Source: Pisaster brevispinus
Lineage: Eukaryota; Echinodermata; Asteroidea; Forcipulatida; Asteriidae
Direction of reading: 5' to 3'
DNA length: 64,000 bases
NCBI GenBank assembly: GCA_023634235.1
Contig: JAMKCF010000021.1
Span: 10,985,764 to 11,049,763, forward strand
The notes under the pieces were generated by a model that was not told the DNA's origin, searched no databases, and saw only the letters and a program-made list of their open reading frames with translations. The stretch's first letter is position 1; every line of letters starts with the position of its first letter. This document shows positions 10,301 to 20,353 of the stretch, piece after piece. The position numbers and the translations under genes are program-made.

Positions 10301-12983
10301 CTTACAAGGTGCTGCGGTGCATTCAGCAGCCACTGGCAGAAACACCGCGACAAATCCCTTCTCTTAGCGATAAATGGGTTCTTCTATGCGCATTACACAA
10401 CACACGGGACCCATTGCTTTATGTCTCATCCAAAGGACGAAGCAATAACTGTTAAGGATTCAGGACACAGGTGCCAAGACCGGGACTCAAACGGCACGCT
10501 CTGCTGATTAGAATCACCAGAGCTTGAGTCCGTTGAGCTAGACCGCTCAGATGCCATAGGATCAAAGATTGGAAGACTGTGATTGTCGACAGTGATAATG
10601 GGTCTTTGATAATGTGATGCTGAGTGCTGAGCAGGGATCAAAGAGCGGAAGACTTTGAGACTTTGGCTATTTTTAATAATTAATTGTTCTAAAAAATGTA
10701 AGTACGCTCAGAATTACGTAAAAAACAGACATTTAGTCATTGTGTCCACTGCCATCTATTATCTCAATGTCTGGAACTTTAAATCCTATGACAATTAGAC
10801 TTCATTTCAAGTCTTGGATTGTTAATTATTTGTGCTTCCCTCCACCGATCTGTGCCAAGCATCATATACTTAGTACTTTCCTGAGTCCTGTAAAAAAAAA
10901 AATCTACAGGTATATTAGTCAGGTTGGATTTGAACCCACGCCCTTTGCCATATCCAGAGCAGAAGATGTCCTGCCACTAGACCACCAAGCTCGACTGCTA
11001 GCTAAAACCAGTTTGAATCCTACATTTTAGTGACGGATATCGCAGGGATTTTTAAAACCTTAAATATGCCAATGGATTCGGTACTTTTCACAGGACTCAG
11101 GAAAATACAGAGTATAGTGCTTGACACACATCGGTGTATGGGTAAAACCAAATTAAAAATGCTCTTTATACCCGGTTTAAATTTAATGACTATTTCAAAT
11201 CTAGGAATAGTTTTTGTCTATGCAGCCTGGCCAGAGAAACAAATTTTAGTGTAGTTTCTTGTGTAAAAAAACCCATTGTCACCATTGCTTAGAACCGAGA
11301 GCAAAATGTACACAATTGAACCACAAGAGGGCAGTATCAAGGCAATGTTGTTTAAGCAGAATCATGCAGAGAGACGCCTCTATCTCAAACTTGGAGCAAA
11401 GACTACAAGTTATAAACAAATGCCAAGTATCCTCATTTAACATGAATCAAAAACACAAGTAAACATAGGGTTAAATTTTATGCTTCAGCTCACTCCACAG
11501 AAATGGTGAGAAAATTCTGACTGTTGAAGTTCTGATTCGTACCTTCCGACCCAATGACCGCCCAAGTCCCATACTTCTTTTCCATAGGCACCCTCCATCT
11601 CTGCCGAAAATGTCCGACCTCCAACTCGATCTGAAAGAGATGCAAGCAAAAGCAAACAATCAATTAAAAGTAAAAAAGGAAAAACAATAAGGTTTGTTGG
11701 AAACTTTTGAAGGGGCACCAAGTCCAAAACCAGGGGCTACAGAAGCTGTGGCCTTCATGACCTCCGTGTAATTCAAGGCCTGTTGTACACTGGTGCAGAC
11801 TACTCTCACTGTACCAAGCCACATAAATGTCAACTGTTCCTTATTCACCCAGCAGTTTCCTTATTGACCCAGCAGTTTCCTTATTGACCCAGCAGTTTCC
11901 TTATTGACCCAGCAGTTCCCTTATTCACCCAGCAGTTCCCTTATTCACCCAGCAGTTCCTTTATTCACCCAGCAGTTCCCTTATTCACCCAGCAGTTTCC
12001 TTATTCACCCAGCAGTTTCCTTATTCACCCAGCAGTTTTCTTATCACCCAGCAGCTCCCTTATTCACCCAGCAGCTTCCTTATATACCCAGCAGCTCCCT
12101 TATTCACCCAGCAGCTTCCTTATATACCCAGCAGCTCCCTTATTCACCCAGCAGCTTCCTTATATACCCAGCAGCTCCCTTATTCACCCAGCATTTTCTT
12201 TATATACCAAGCAGCTTCCTTATATACCCAGCAGCTCCCTTATTCACCCAGCAGCTCCCTTATTCACCCAGCAGTTCCCTTATTCACCCAGCAGTTTCCT
12301 TATTCACCCAGCATTTTCTTTATATACCAAGCAGTTTCCTTATTCACCCAGCAGTTTCTTTATATACCATGCAGTTTCCTTATTCACCCATCAGTTTCTT
12401 TATATACCAAGCAGCTTCCTTATTCTCCCGCAGTTTCCTTATTCACCCAGCAGTTTCCTTATTCACCCAGCAGCTTCCTTATTCACCCAGCAGCTCCCTT
12501 ATTCACCCAGCAGCTCCCTTATTCACCCAGCAGCTCCCTTATTCACCCAGCAGCTCCCTTATTCACCCAGCAATTTCCTTATTCACCCAGCAGTTTCCTT
12601 ACTTATCCAGCAGTTTCTTTATATACCCAGCAATTTCCTTATTCACCAAGCAGTTTTCATTTTTACCCAGCAGTTTCCTTACTTATTCAGCAGTTCCCTT
12701 TATTCACCCGGCAGTTTCCTTGTTATCCAGCAGTTTTCTTATTCACCGTGCAATTAATATATATATATAATATAAACAAAAAAACTATTTTGTGTATTTG
12801 ATTGAATTCATAAAATAAATTACCTTTAGCCTCGAGAACAAGAACTCTACATTTTGGTTGTTGTTGCTTCAGCCTGTAGGCAGCTGTCAGACCAGAAAGG
12901 CCAGCACCAATAACGATTACGTCCCAGTCCACATCGCTGGTTGACAGAGGAACTTTCATGATGCCTGGTGATGCTTTAGCCAT
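1360..12983 (-). CDS. Monoamine-oxidase-family flavoprotein, 11 exons, complete
   Basis: Exons 5' to 3': 12983-12824, 11630-11543, 10150-9976, 9199-9085, 7814-7657, 6491-6311, 4600-4500, 3811-3638, 3310-3224, 3102-3002, 1621-1360. Together they make 1602 nt (533 aa), all with GT/AG ends and matching phases. The product should oxidise amines with FAD and O2. Visible features are the Rossmann motif VIVIGAGLSG (GxGxxG at 26-31), ribose-binding Glu51, RVGGR at 55-59, Lys319 in the position of the MAO active-site lysine, and NGGC with Cys424 where MAO binds FAD covalently. WAGTESATQHIGYM (450-463) keeps the second cage tyrosine, Tyr462. A C-terminal hydrophobic helix (about 508-527) followed by KKLWFD resembles the MAO tail anchor of the mitochondrial outer membrane. 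Length is close to human MAO (520-527). Oddity: the residue after the FAD cysteine is Pro425, not the cage tyrosine, so the substrate may not be a classical MAO amine. I am sure of the family; the subfamily and substrate are inferred. Confidence 0.9.
2217..2472. mobile_element. MITE of the GGGCCC family, 256-bp subtype
   Basis: Starts CTGGGCCTAATTTCATG and ends AAATTGGGCCCTGCAG, which are imperfect terminal inverted repeats. The interior, with AAGAATGCCTAGTAACGTG and CACACGCGCACAAGC, recurs at 38096-38290, marking a subtype. It lies between the last two exons of the amine oxidase gene. A truncated copy of another subtype follows at 2537-2700. Confidence 0.65.
2750..2990. repeat. Interspersed repeat with SINE-like tail
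   Basis: CACCCAGGAGTGATTGGGTA and the following text recur in reverse complement at about 9320-9460 (ACTCCTGGGTGATGAG). The right end, GAGTGCCTAATAAATATTTA, resembles the TAATAAAT tails of marine-invertebrate SINEs and LINEs. Family not named. Confidence 0.4.
4930..5521. repeat. 22-bp minisatellite, about 27 copies
   Basis: The tandem unit is 22 bp and contains TCTAAGATCCAGGTACTATT. Copies differ at a few fixed sites: TTTGTC versus TTTATC, and CCAGG versus CCAAG. It lies in intron 6 of the amine oxidase gene, between exons 6491-6311 and 4600-4500. No reading frame. Confidence 0.97.
5553..5700. repeat. Interspersed repeat E, copy 1
   Basis: Starts with CCCTGGAGTTATAGATTTCA and continues into a body shared with 25190-25340 and 33935-34080 (GGAACAGTATCCTCAACAC type). 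It has no coding content and I saw no terminal repeats. Confidence 0.6.
5874..5897. repeat. Poly(C) tract, 24 bp
   Basis: An uninterrupted run of 24 C in intron 6 of the amine oxidase gene. Similar C or G runs occur at 19032-19047, 29705-29715 and 51608-51617. Run lengths of this kind are prone to sequencing error. Confidence 0.9.
5945..6200 (-). mobile_element. tRNA-derived SINE, family B
   Basis: The plus strand reads as a reversed tRNA: GGGACTTGAACCTGTGACC is a box B complement, and CTACAAACTGAGCTATCTAG an anticodon-arm-to-box A complement. A body with CTCCCTATTCTGTCAATAT and GATGCCAGTCAGAAGCC follows. Similar copies are at 7858-8215, 25960-26165, 31628-31915 and 62555-62800. A second reversed head (about 6119-6150) suggests a dimer or nested insertion. 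Confidence 0.7.
7085..7210 (-). mobile_element. tRNA-Leu-like SINE, family C (Meta-like), 5' part
   Basis: On the minus strand the head reads GGCGTGTCATGGCCTAGCGG with box B GGTTTGAGTCCC, then TGTGTCCTTAAGCAAGACAC. Only the tRNA-like head and the start of the body are present. It lies in intron 5 of the amine oxidase gene. Confidence 0.65.
7858..8215 (-). mobile_element. tRNA-derived SINE, family B, long copy
   Basis: The fullest copy of family B on this side: tRNA-like head complement at about 7885-7950, then the shared body (CAGTCAGAAGCCATACAACC, GTTTACACTACAACCTGGGA), ending near AAACTGACTGGG. It lies immediately upstream of exon 5 of the amine oxidase gene. Confidence 0.7.
8737..8886 (+). 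pseudogene. Non-LTR retrotransposon reverse-transcriptase tail
   Basis: A 50-codon open stretch encodes AASSHPFTLSVPRG, then SFFPGTAALWNSLP and a stop. This matches the conserved end of the reverse-transcriptase ORF of many animal non-LTR elements (AHPY..LPR..SFFPRTA.LWNSLP). Only the C-terminal end survives, as expected from 5' truncation. It lies on the plus strand in intron 4 of the amine oxidase gene, opposite to that gene. Confidence 0.7.
10240..10560 (-). mobile_element. tRNA-Leu-like SINE, family C (Meta-like), near full length
   Basis: Read on the minus strand it begins with a Leu-like tRNA head (GGCATCTGAGCGGTCTAGC) and GTTTGAGTCCC, then a body with TCCTTTGGATGAGACATAAA, CCCGTGTGTTGTGTAATGCG and GAATGCACCGCAGCACC. 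The same body order is found at 28440-28690 and 42725-42950. A conserved centre with GGATGGGACGTAAAGCCGTA recalls the Meta-domain SINEs of marine animals; that assignment is from memory. Confidence 0.7.
10840..11030 (-). mobile_element. tRNA-derived SINE, family A
   Basis: On the plus strand, TGGATTTGAACCCACGCCC and GATGTCCTGCCACTAGACCA are complements of boxes B and A. The tail portion (CATATACTTAGTACTTTCC) precedes it. Another family A tail in the opposite direction follows at 11080-11180, so two elements abut here. Confidence 0.6.
11837..12752. repeat. 19-bp minisatellite, about 48 copies
   Basis: Tandem unit TTCCTTATTCACCCAGCAG with variants (TATATACCC for TATTCACCC, CAGCTCCC for CAGTTTCC). 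It fills most of intron 1 of the amine oxidase gene. Because 19 is not a multiple of 3, three units make a 57-bp, 19-codon period. One plus-strand frame therefore stays open for 288 codons, an artefact of the array and not a gene. Confidence 0.97.
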
Positions 12984-13433
12984 TTCTACATAAAGTAAAA
13001 GGTCACATGATTAATTGAGTAGTAGAGTTCTTGGAGGCAGTGTCCCATTTTACCCCCAGTCTACAATGGGAAGGCGCCTACCTAACCTGCTTAACTGAAC
13101 CTGTCAAGGAAAGGTGCCCACTATGGAACTTATAAATGTACGCGACATCATTTGAGTAGAGCACACTCAGCTAGGGGGTCAAAAGAAGGTAGCCTGAATA
13201 ACTGATGTTACACTTCGAATAATGTAAGGTAATGCCAGATACCAGCCTTGTGCATCTGGCAGGATCCAAGGCCACGAAAATTGTTGCGCCATCAACAGCT
13301 TGTGCAACGTGAGACTTGCACAATCGAGCAATAACACACATTTCCTTCAAGACCTACCATTCATGCAAACCTGTTGCTGCACAATCTGTCGATCTTGCAA
13401 GAATGGTTTTGCACAATCGATGGATCTGTTTTG

Positions 13434-14130
13434 TTAGGGTTAGGGTTAGGGTTAGGGTTAGGATTAGGATTAGGGTTAGGATTAGGGTTAGGGTTAGGGT
13501 TAGGATTAGGGTAAGGGTTAGGGTAAAGGTCCCTTCTTAACCCCTACCCTTTACCCTCAACCTAATTCTGACCCCAAACCCTAAGTTTTTTGCTGATGGA
13601 TGGGTAACCAAACCTACCTAACCCTAGGTAGGGGGTTATGGTTAAAGTTAAGTCGGTTCGTTGGTCCATCTATTCACGGCCTGGAACTTAGGATTTGGGT
13701 TTAGGATTAGGGCGAGGGTAGGGGTTAGGGTTAGGATAAGGGACCCTTACCCTAACCCCCACCCTAACCCCCCACCCTAACCCTAACCCTAATTCTTACC
13801 CTACCCTTACCCTAACCCCAATCCTAACCCCAAGTTCTGTGCTGTGCAATTGATGGACCCCCAAACCTACCTAACCCTTACCTTACCCCCTACTAGGGTT
13901 GGGGTTAGGGTTAGGGTTAAGTGGGTTTGGTGGTCCATCAATCGTGCAGCACGGAACTTGGGTATTGGGATGGGGTTAGGGTAAGAGTTTAGGTTAGGGT
14001 AAGGATAAGGGTTAGAGTAGGGTATTTTAGAGTTAGTAGGCGGTTATGAGATTAGGGTAAGGGCTAGGTGGGTTTGGTTGGTGGTCCATCAATCACGCAG
14101 CCCAACACTTGAATTTGGTATAGGGGTAGG
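13434..14130. repeat. Interstitial telomere-like repeats in alternating orientation
   Basis: TTAGGG-type hexamers run on the plus strand at 13434-13530. They then alternate between CCCTAA (13540-13580, 13742-13835) and TTAGGG (13620-13650, 13700-13740, 13895-13925, 13965-14075). Between blocks a conserved junction recurs in both orientations: GATGGACCCCCAAACCTACC and its near complement GGGTTTGGTGGTCCATCAAT. The arrays therefore form successive inverted repeats. Many units are degenerate (TTAGGA, GTAAGGG). Confidence 0.9.
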
Positions 14131-14667
14131 GTGTAAGTAGGTTGAAAATATTACGTTGGTGAGCCTTGGGTGGGTGATTGAGTGTGTTGGGCATGGGGTA
14201 GGGGTGGGTAGGGGATCAGGTGGGTGTTTGGGCCATTTGCTGTGGGTAAGTAGTAGGTTAGTTGGTGCTTGGCTTGTTTTCCTGTGTACACCCAGAGTGC
14301 TACTATTATTACTACATGATTATGAAGCTGGTGACTTGTTTAATATGTTTAATACAGGTAATATCTAACCTAATCTGGCCTAACTGAAATTTACAGACAC
14401 AGTGACAAAAGGGTCAACCTTTTTTTATCTTTAAAATGGCATACAAGTAACTCCAAAGTTTTTTAAGCTATGAAGCTGATAAGCACCAGTTACTCCTAGA
14501 ACTATGTGGTTCGTTCCGCTATCCTCTCCACAAACTATAGCGGAAAGAACCGCAGGAGTAAGCACTTCTCTCGAATAAAGCTTTCCATAGTGATACAAAA
14601 TTTGTAGACATGGTAGAGGTGCAATGAAAAAATGCAAAAACCACTGAACTCCCTACCTTGTGCCTAG

Positions 14668-14770
14668 AACCAGTAACTGGGGCGCTGTACTCTTTTTTTA
14701 GAAATTGTTTATCTAGTACGACCGAAGATGAACAATTTCGAAATGGAGTACAGCGCCCCAGTTACTGGTT
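14668..14770. mobile_element. 103-bp element with perfect 25-bp terminal inverted repeats
   Basis: The left arm 14668-14692 (AACCAGTAACTGGGGCGC...) is the exact reverse complement of the right arm 14746-14770. Inside, AAATTGTT (14702-14709) pairs with AACAATTT (14731-14738). As RNA or single-stranded DNA it would form one long hairpin. It is either a very short MITE or a transcribed hairpin; no coding content. Confidence 0.75.
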
Positions 14771-15953
14771 AGTAATTAGTACTAAGTACATGTAGTTACC
14801 TGTGGCCGGCTGTACTGTTTCTGTCTTTTCGAAAGTCTACGTCACACCATGGATGGAGGTATTCTACCTCCATGGATGGTGGTCACACTCACAAAGTCAC
14901 ACACACAAGCACATCTGCTTTACGCACAAAACTCAGCAACTTCTGGTTCCTAAGCTAACATTAACCCTCACAGCTCGACAAGAAAATAAAATACCCAGTT
15001 TATTACAAACATTAAACTTACCAACGTTTCTAAATTCTACCTTGTCAAGGATGCGAGAGGCCACACCAGGGCTCTGCCATTATTGTTGTTGTTTTCTTTT
15101 TTGGTCACATGGTGGCGGTATTTTGATTAACTAACTATGTAGGTGTGCGACATTGCTCCCAATGTAAAAAAAAAAAAAAAATGCTATTTTTTTTAATACT
15201 CAAAATATGTTTCAAAGTCTCTCAGACTCTTGAAATCAAATCAGATTTATTTTCTGAAAATTAAACTTCTGTTTTCTCTTATTTTTAAAAACAGGTTAGG
15301 TGTTGAATTTTTGAGCTAAGCTCATCATCCGAATAGAAGAAGGCATCTCTGGAAGAAAACACCACTGAAGTCAGTGGAAAAAGGCCCTTCGCTTGTCAGA
15401 TAGGGCCATTTTTAGACGGCTAAATGTACCCAAAATACCCCAGGTTGAAAGTCAACAACCACAGGGGCACGACACTTAGTTGGAATATTTTTCAACAATC
15501 CATAAAAGCAGCCTAACCTTCAAATCTTTGATTTAGGGCTACATCTTCACAGTGAGACTTGGCGCATGATTTTTTTCTCTATTTAGTGTAGTGCACCCAT
15601 GTGGGTTGAAATGAAAGTCGAGAGAAAGGAGGATGGTCCTTTAATTCATCAGTTTGTGTATTTTTTTTTAATCTACCGTCCGGACTCGATATATCGATCA
15701 TCTCGATTTGGGTGTCGCGATTTTGAGCCTTGAATATGACCCATGCAGCGAGTACTTCGATATAAATGCAAAATATACGCTTGGATTTTGGATTCGTTCG
15801 ATTGTTTTAATCATATATTGTAGATACAATAAAACTAAAATCCCCCTTTTATAAAAACAAAATCTTTATAAAATGTGGTAGCGTTTTCAGATATTGCCAA
15901 AAACTGGGGTGGTTATGTCCACACAGGCAAAATAATCCGTGATTGGATTACGC

Positions 15954-15992
15954 AATCTGGGAAACGTTTCTTGCAGAAACGTTTCTCAGATT
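15954..15992. other. Short inverted repeat (18-bp arms, 3-nt loop)
   Basis: Arms AATCTGGGAAACGTTTCT and AGAAACGTTTCTCAGATT are complementary with one mismatch, around a TGC loop. It stands alone, with no T-run after it and no gene next to it. Confidence 0.7.
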
Positions 15993-16369
15993 GAAATGTT
16001 CTTGAATCTCTCTCTCCTTTGAAGAAAATTAATTCCAAGTGCAGTGCTACTTACCAAGTAGGGCCTAAGTATTTGTAGGATCAAAGATAAGAAGCCGCCC
16101 ACTGTACGTGTAGTAACAAACATAGGCCAAAGAGTTAGTAATAAAAACAATAATAATAATAATACACGAAAGAAGAAGAATAGACCTGATGAAGTGACGT
16201 CATCCAGCCTCCACCTTAGAGGTAAACTGATGATAAAGTAGAGCACCGTGAATGGGATGTTAGCGGCACGCAATTTTGTTTGATACCATAATTTTTTGTT
16301 AGGCAAGTTCGAGGCTAAGCATAATGTTTGCCACATTATTTGTGTTTTGTATGCATGCCAATGTGTGCT

Positions 16370-16640
16370 ATAGCTCAGGAGTACTCAATATTTCTCCCCC
16401 AGTCCTGTGGAAAAATCATATTCATATAAGTATTACCGCGCGCGGGTGGAACTCGAACCCACAAACTTTGCCATTCTAAAGCAGATGTCTTACTACTAGA
16501 CCACCCGGTAGCTAGAAGCAGTTCGAATAAGGCCTAGCAGTCGGTATACTGCAATGATAAATACATTGTACTTACTATTATCTTATTTAATCTTATCCCC
16601 GCGTGCGTAAATTTAACATCTATTAAAATGGTTGCCAAGG
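16370..16640 (-). mobile_element. tRNA-derived SINE, family A
   Basis: GGTGGAACTCGAACCCACAA and GATGTCTTACTACTAGACCA are complements of boxes B and A. The tail side, with GTCCTGTGGAAAAATCATA, lies to the left, so the element reads on the minus strand. Confidence 0.6.
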
Positions 16641-18191
16641 GTTCTGCTTTTCCTATTGTCACAGTGCGCTGTATATAATTAGTGTGGTGATTGATCGAGT
16701 GGCCTTTAATTGCCCAATTGTTGCAATTGAAAGTAGAGTCTCCTGCACAGTAGCACAACAAAATATCACAATAATTCATTGATGATTTTAGAAAAGACTA
16801 AGTTCATTTATACAGTACACACAAATCAACTACGAAAAACTACAACTAGGCTACAACCAGCTCTGCCAATATGCACCGCCACCACAACGTGTTTTTTAAT
16901 CGTGGAATAACTCAAGATGAACAATCATCACTTTTTCCTGCTATCAGTGCTGACCTATGATTCTCTACGTAAGCGTTAAATTAAAGGGACACTAACGAAA
17001 TTCAATTATGGCTAATTACATCTCACAATTATGACGTGACGCTAGTCATTATGTCCCAATTAAGTCAGATTTATGAGACATGTAAGTCATAATTACAACC
17101 AATTGTAGTAAGTCTTGATTATGCGATATAAGTCAAAAATATTACTTTAATTTTCTTTCTCTCAATCTCCCTTCACTAGTTCTCCACCTGCGATTATGAA
17201 GATTTTTTTTTTTAAATCTGCAATTATGCAATGTGCGTCAGAGGAGAAGACCGTCCTTCGGAATTCAGTTTACTCTATTAAAGCGTATATACAATTCTAT
17301 ATTAAAGAAAATAGGTTGGCTGAACTTTTAGTGGTCTGGGTGATATCACTTACAACACTTTGCATAATGCACTTTCCATGGTAACAGCTTGTTGTAGTTG
17401 ACCTTGTAGTTCATTAAAGCTGCAAAAGAAAAAATATGCAGTATCAGAAAATTTAAGAATAAATAAATAAATAAAATAAATAAATACAATTTATGGTTAT
17501 TTTGATCGGCAAACCTACGTGTTTAGGATGCTTTGTCTTGTTTTTGTTTTACTGGCGGGACAGATTCGCACAAACTTTTGTGGAGCATTGAGTTGGAAAA
17601 ACCATTAATTGCATGTTTGCTATTTTATGCAATATTCTATTCAACGTTATAGATGCATGTTCGTACGAAAGTATCAAACATGAGAATTTCGGGTTGTTGT
17701 TTTGTTTCTTTTTATGGTGTGGGGGTTGGTTTATTGTGTGTTTTTATTTCCACAAAAACAAAAATTTTACTCTTTTGTAGACTTTATCGAGCACAAAGGC
17801 CTTGGGGAATACGATATTAGGTAAAATTTGCCTACATGCAATCAAGTTTTTTTTTTTTTTAAATTCTTGGTCAGAAACTACATAGATCGAAACGTGCATA
17901 AACATCGTACACCACTCTACGCATAGGTATCGCTTGCATGATGTTAACGCATAACTCATGTTCTAGATTATTTGCTAACAATCAAGTATCAAATCCTAGC
18001 GCCCTCCAATCGAAAACCCTTTTTCTTAATTAACATAACAACAAGTACCGTGTCTTTACCATCCTCACTCACCTACTGTGTGATGCGGCTACGATTTGAT
18101 GCGAGGGAAAAACATTAATAGTCCCGGGTGCACGTAATAATAAATGACGACTTACTGAAACTCAAAGCAGCACTTCATTACAGTCAAGAAA

Positions 18192-20353
18192 ATGTTGCAT
18201 ATTTCGACCCTTTGTCTTAGCATTGGGGTATCTTTGTGTTTAATTGGGCAAATATTGTCCCTGAAGCGAGAAATGTGTTCTACAATGCTTCCAGCAAAAG
18301 AAGGAGAAGATTTGACAGCTCTACAAAAAAGGGCATTTTTAGAGTTCAGATCAAAATGCCGTCAACCGACTGGGGCAAAACCAACCACAGCACCAGCATG
18401 TAAGTATTTCAGTATTGTTCTTTACAGATTATTTTTCCCTTGTGGTTAATTTCTGTCGATATTTTAAGTGATGTTTTCATAAACGCTTTAAATCAATGAA
18501 GAAAAGCCAAAACAGAATGTATCCGTCTAATTTAAGAAAGAGTGGAAGGGGGGGGGGGGAAGGGACACAATTTGGGGTTACATGGTTGCCACAATTTTAC
18601 AATTATTATTTCGAACAAAGTGTATGATTTTCTAAGGATTCGTGGTTTCGATCCGATCGAAAGGGCCCAATTCTCAGGAGGATTGGTAGCTTAACGGTAT
18701 GAACTTGATAATCAGTCAGCTTTAAGATTAGAACTAGAAAATATAATTTCATACTTCTAATATAAAGAAACCAATGATGCCTTATATTAAGTGAACTTAA
18801 TCACTGTAGCTTGCGAGCCTGTTGGCCAAGTACACAGGACCTACGGCTTAATGTCCGAAGGACAAAGCAATTATGGTAAAGTACATCTTGCTCAAGAACA
18901 CAAGTTCCAAGACCGGGACTCGAACCCACACTCTGCTGATCAGAAACAATCGGAGCTGGAGTCCGGTGCTCTTAACGCGCCAAATGTCTTCGGTAACTCC
19001 AATGAATTCTTTTATTTGTTATCCCCTCCCCTCCCCCCCCCCCCCCCACAAATTATAAGCGTGTTCGTTCACCACTAACCCAACTTGGCCTCGGCGATAC
19101 CGGTACATCCTGAGGCCTTTGAGTATGCCGTTTCACTTGGAATTCACTGTGAAGGCCAAGAACGATGCACTGGTGGTTCTGGCAGAGGCTGAGTCGGACC
19201 AGTTCATTTTTGCCGAGATCGGTAAGTAGACATTATTATTATAAAACAGAGATCCTTGTCACGGACCACGTGTCACGTGCCATCCATTATTTTGCCATGT
19301 TTTGCTGCAGCGACGCACGCTCCACAATTTAACAATGTCCAATGTCCAATGTGAATGAATATTGGACGCTTCGCAGTGTCGTTTCAAAAATAATCGTTCC
19401 CAATATTGTCCAAACGAGGTAAGGTCGTGCACAGCGGACAAAGTTGGTGTCGCCCACGTTGTTTAGAAGGTGTTACAAAAAATAGTTTTCAGGAATGTGC
19501 GGTGGACAGTTGTCCGTGACTAGTGGTGTTTACTAGTAGTGAACAAGTTTCAAATGACAAGATTTCGTGTGAGCCACTTAAAACACACATTAAATTCAAT
19601 TCGTCGCAGAATATTATCACTCGAAAGTAAAAAAAAAAATTAATGGGAGCAGATGGTGTTGGATAAGTCTTAATTAAAACGATTTTGCATTCTGGAGCCT
19701 GACTACGAGTGAATACACGCTTTAACATGGTAACGTGATCTCCTCTCAACCAATGAGAATGGATACACTGTATTGAGTATTTATGAATTATTATTTTTTA
19801 AAGTATTCCATGTCTTCAAAGACAACACAGGATTCGGTTATATTATGGAAACAGAAATTGATTGAACCTAAATTCACAGAGTGGTTGCAAAGCTCACTTG
19901 GATTGTGAATGTGTACGTCGTTCCTGACAAACCATTTTTGATTATGTTTGTTGTTGGTTTGCCCCCCCCCCCCCTTATAAGGTGCAGAAGTCTCCCCAAA
20001 CCAATGGTGTTATAACCTTTCAGCAATGTTTTTTTCTCCTCCATATATTTTGACCAGGCTTTGGAGGATGGTACGATACAAAGACGGTAATCAGAGCCTG
20101 TCACGGAGACACGTGCAAGCATTTGGAGGTTGAACACATTGAAAACGGTATCCTAAATGAAAACGAATATCGTCCCTTCTGGATCGAGTACGCAGAGGGC
20201 GTCGTGACCGTAGGCAAAGGAGGGCAGCAGGAGGGTTTCATGCAGTGGGATGCCGGTGCACACCACGGGAAAAACCCTTCTGTGGTGTACATTGGAATAG
20301 CCACCGTCCAAAACGATGGTGGTTATTGGGTATTTACTACGTTTTGTGACTGA
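18192..20353 (+). CDS. Secreted-type protein with farnesoic acid O-methyltransferase (FAMeT) domain, 3 exons
   Basis: Exons 18192-18399, 19060-19221 and 20058-20353 (666 nt, 221 aa) all use GT/AG ends with matching phases. The second acceptor follows a long C-rich tract. The first ATG gives a hydrophobic N terminus (MLHISTLCLSIGVSLCLIGQ), a likely signal peptide. From about residue 72 to the end it matches the FAMeT/Methyltransf_FA domain: PFHLEFTVKAKNDALVVLAE, GGWYDTKTVIR (126-136), NEYRPFWIEY (159-168), VTVGKGG (173-179), VYIGIATVQNDGGYWVF. Despite the name, this domain occurs in many invertebrate extracellular proteins with no shown methyltransferase activity, and I see no SAM-binding motif. 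Cysteines at 71, 138, 143 and near the C terminus (FCD) could form disulfides. Function is unknown; the domain call is strong. Confidence 0.85.
18795..18990 (-). mobile_element. tRNA-Leu-like SINE, family C, partial
   Basis: Complement of the family C head (ACCGGGACTCGAACCCACAC, CTCTGCTGATCAGAAACA) and part of its body (GGACCTACGGCTTAATGTCC, TTGCTCAAGAACACAAG). It lies in intron 1 of the FAMeT-domain gene, 70 bp before the acceptor of exon 2. Confidence 0.65.

Larger units (their letters stand above)
12984..18191. other. Intergenic region between amine oxidase and FAMeT-domain genes
   Basis: No exon with splice sites and a recognisable product was found in 5.2 kb. It contains the telomere-like block (13434-14130), two inverted-repeat hairpins (14668-14770, 15954-15992), a family A SINE (16370-16640) and an AT-rich stretch near 17000-17170 with repeated ATTATGACG-like words. 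The upstream promoter of the minus-strand amine oxidase should lie in the first part. No TATA box or CpG-rich patch stands out. Confidence 0.6.

Noticed and set aside
11904..12770. 288-codon open frame, Ser/Pro/Tyr-rich repeat protein
   Set aside because: It is wholly the 19-bp minisatellite read through three frames; it lies in an intron on the opposite strand and has no flanking gene structure.
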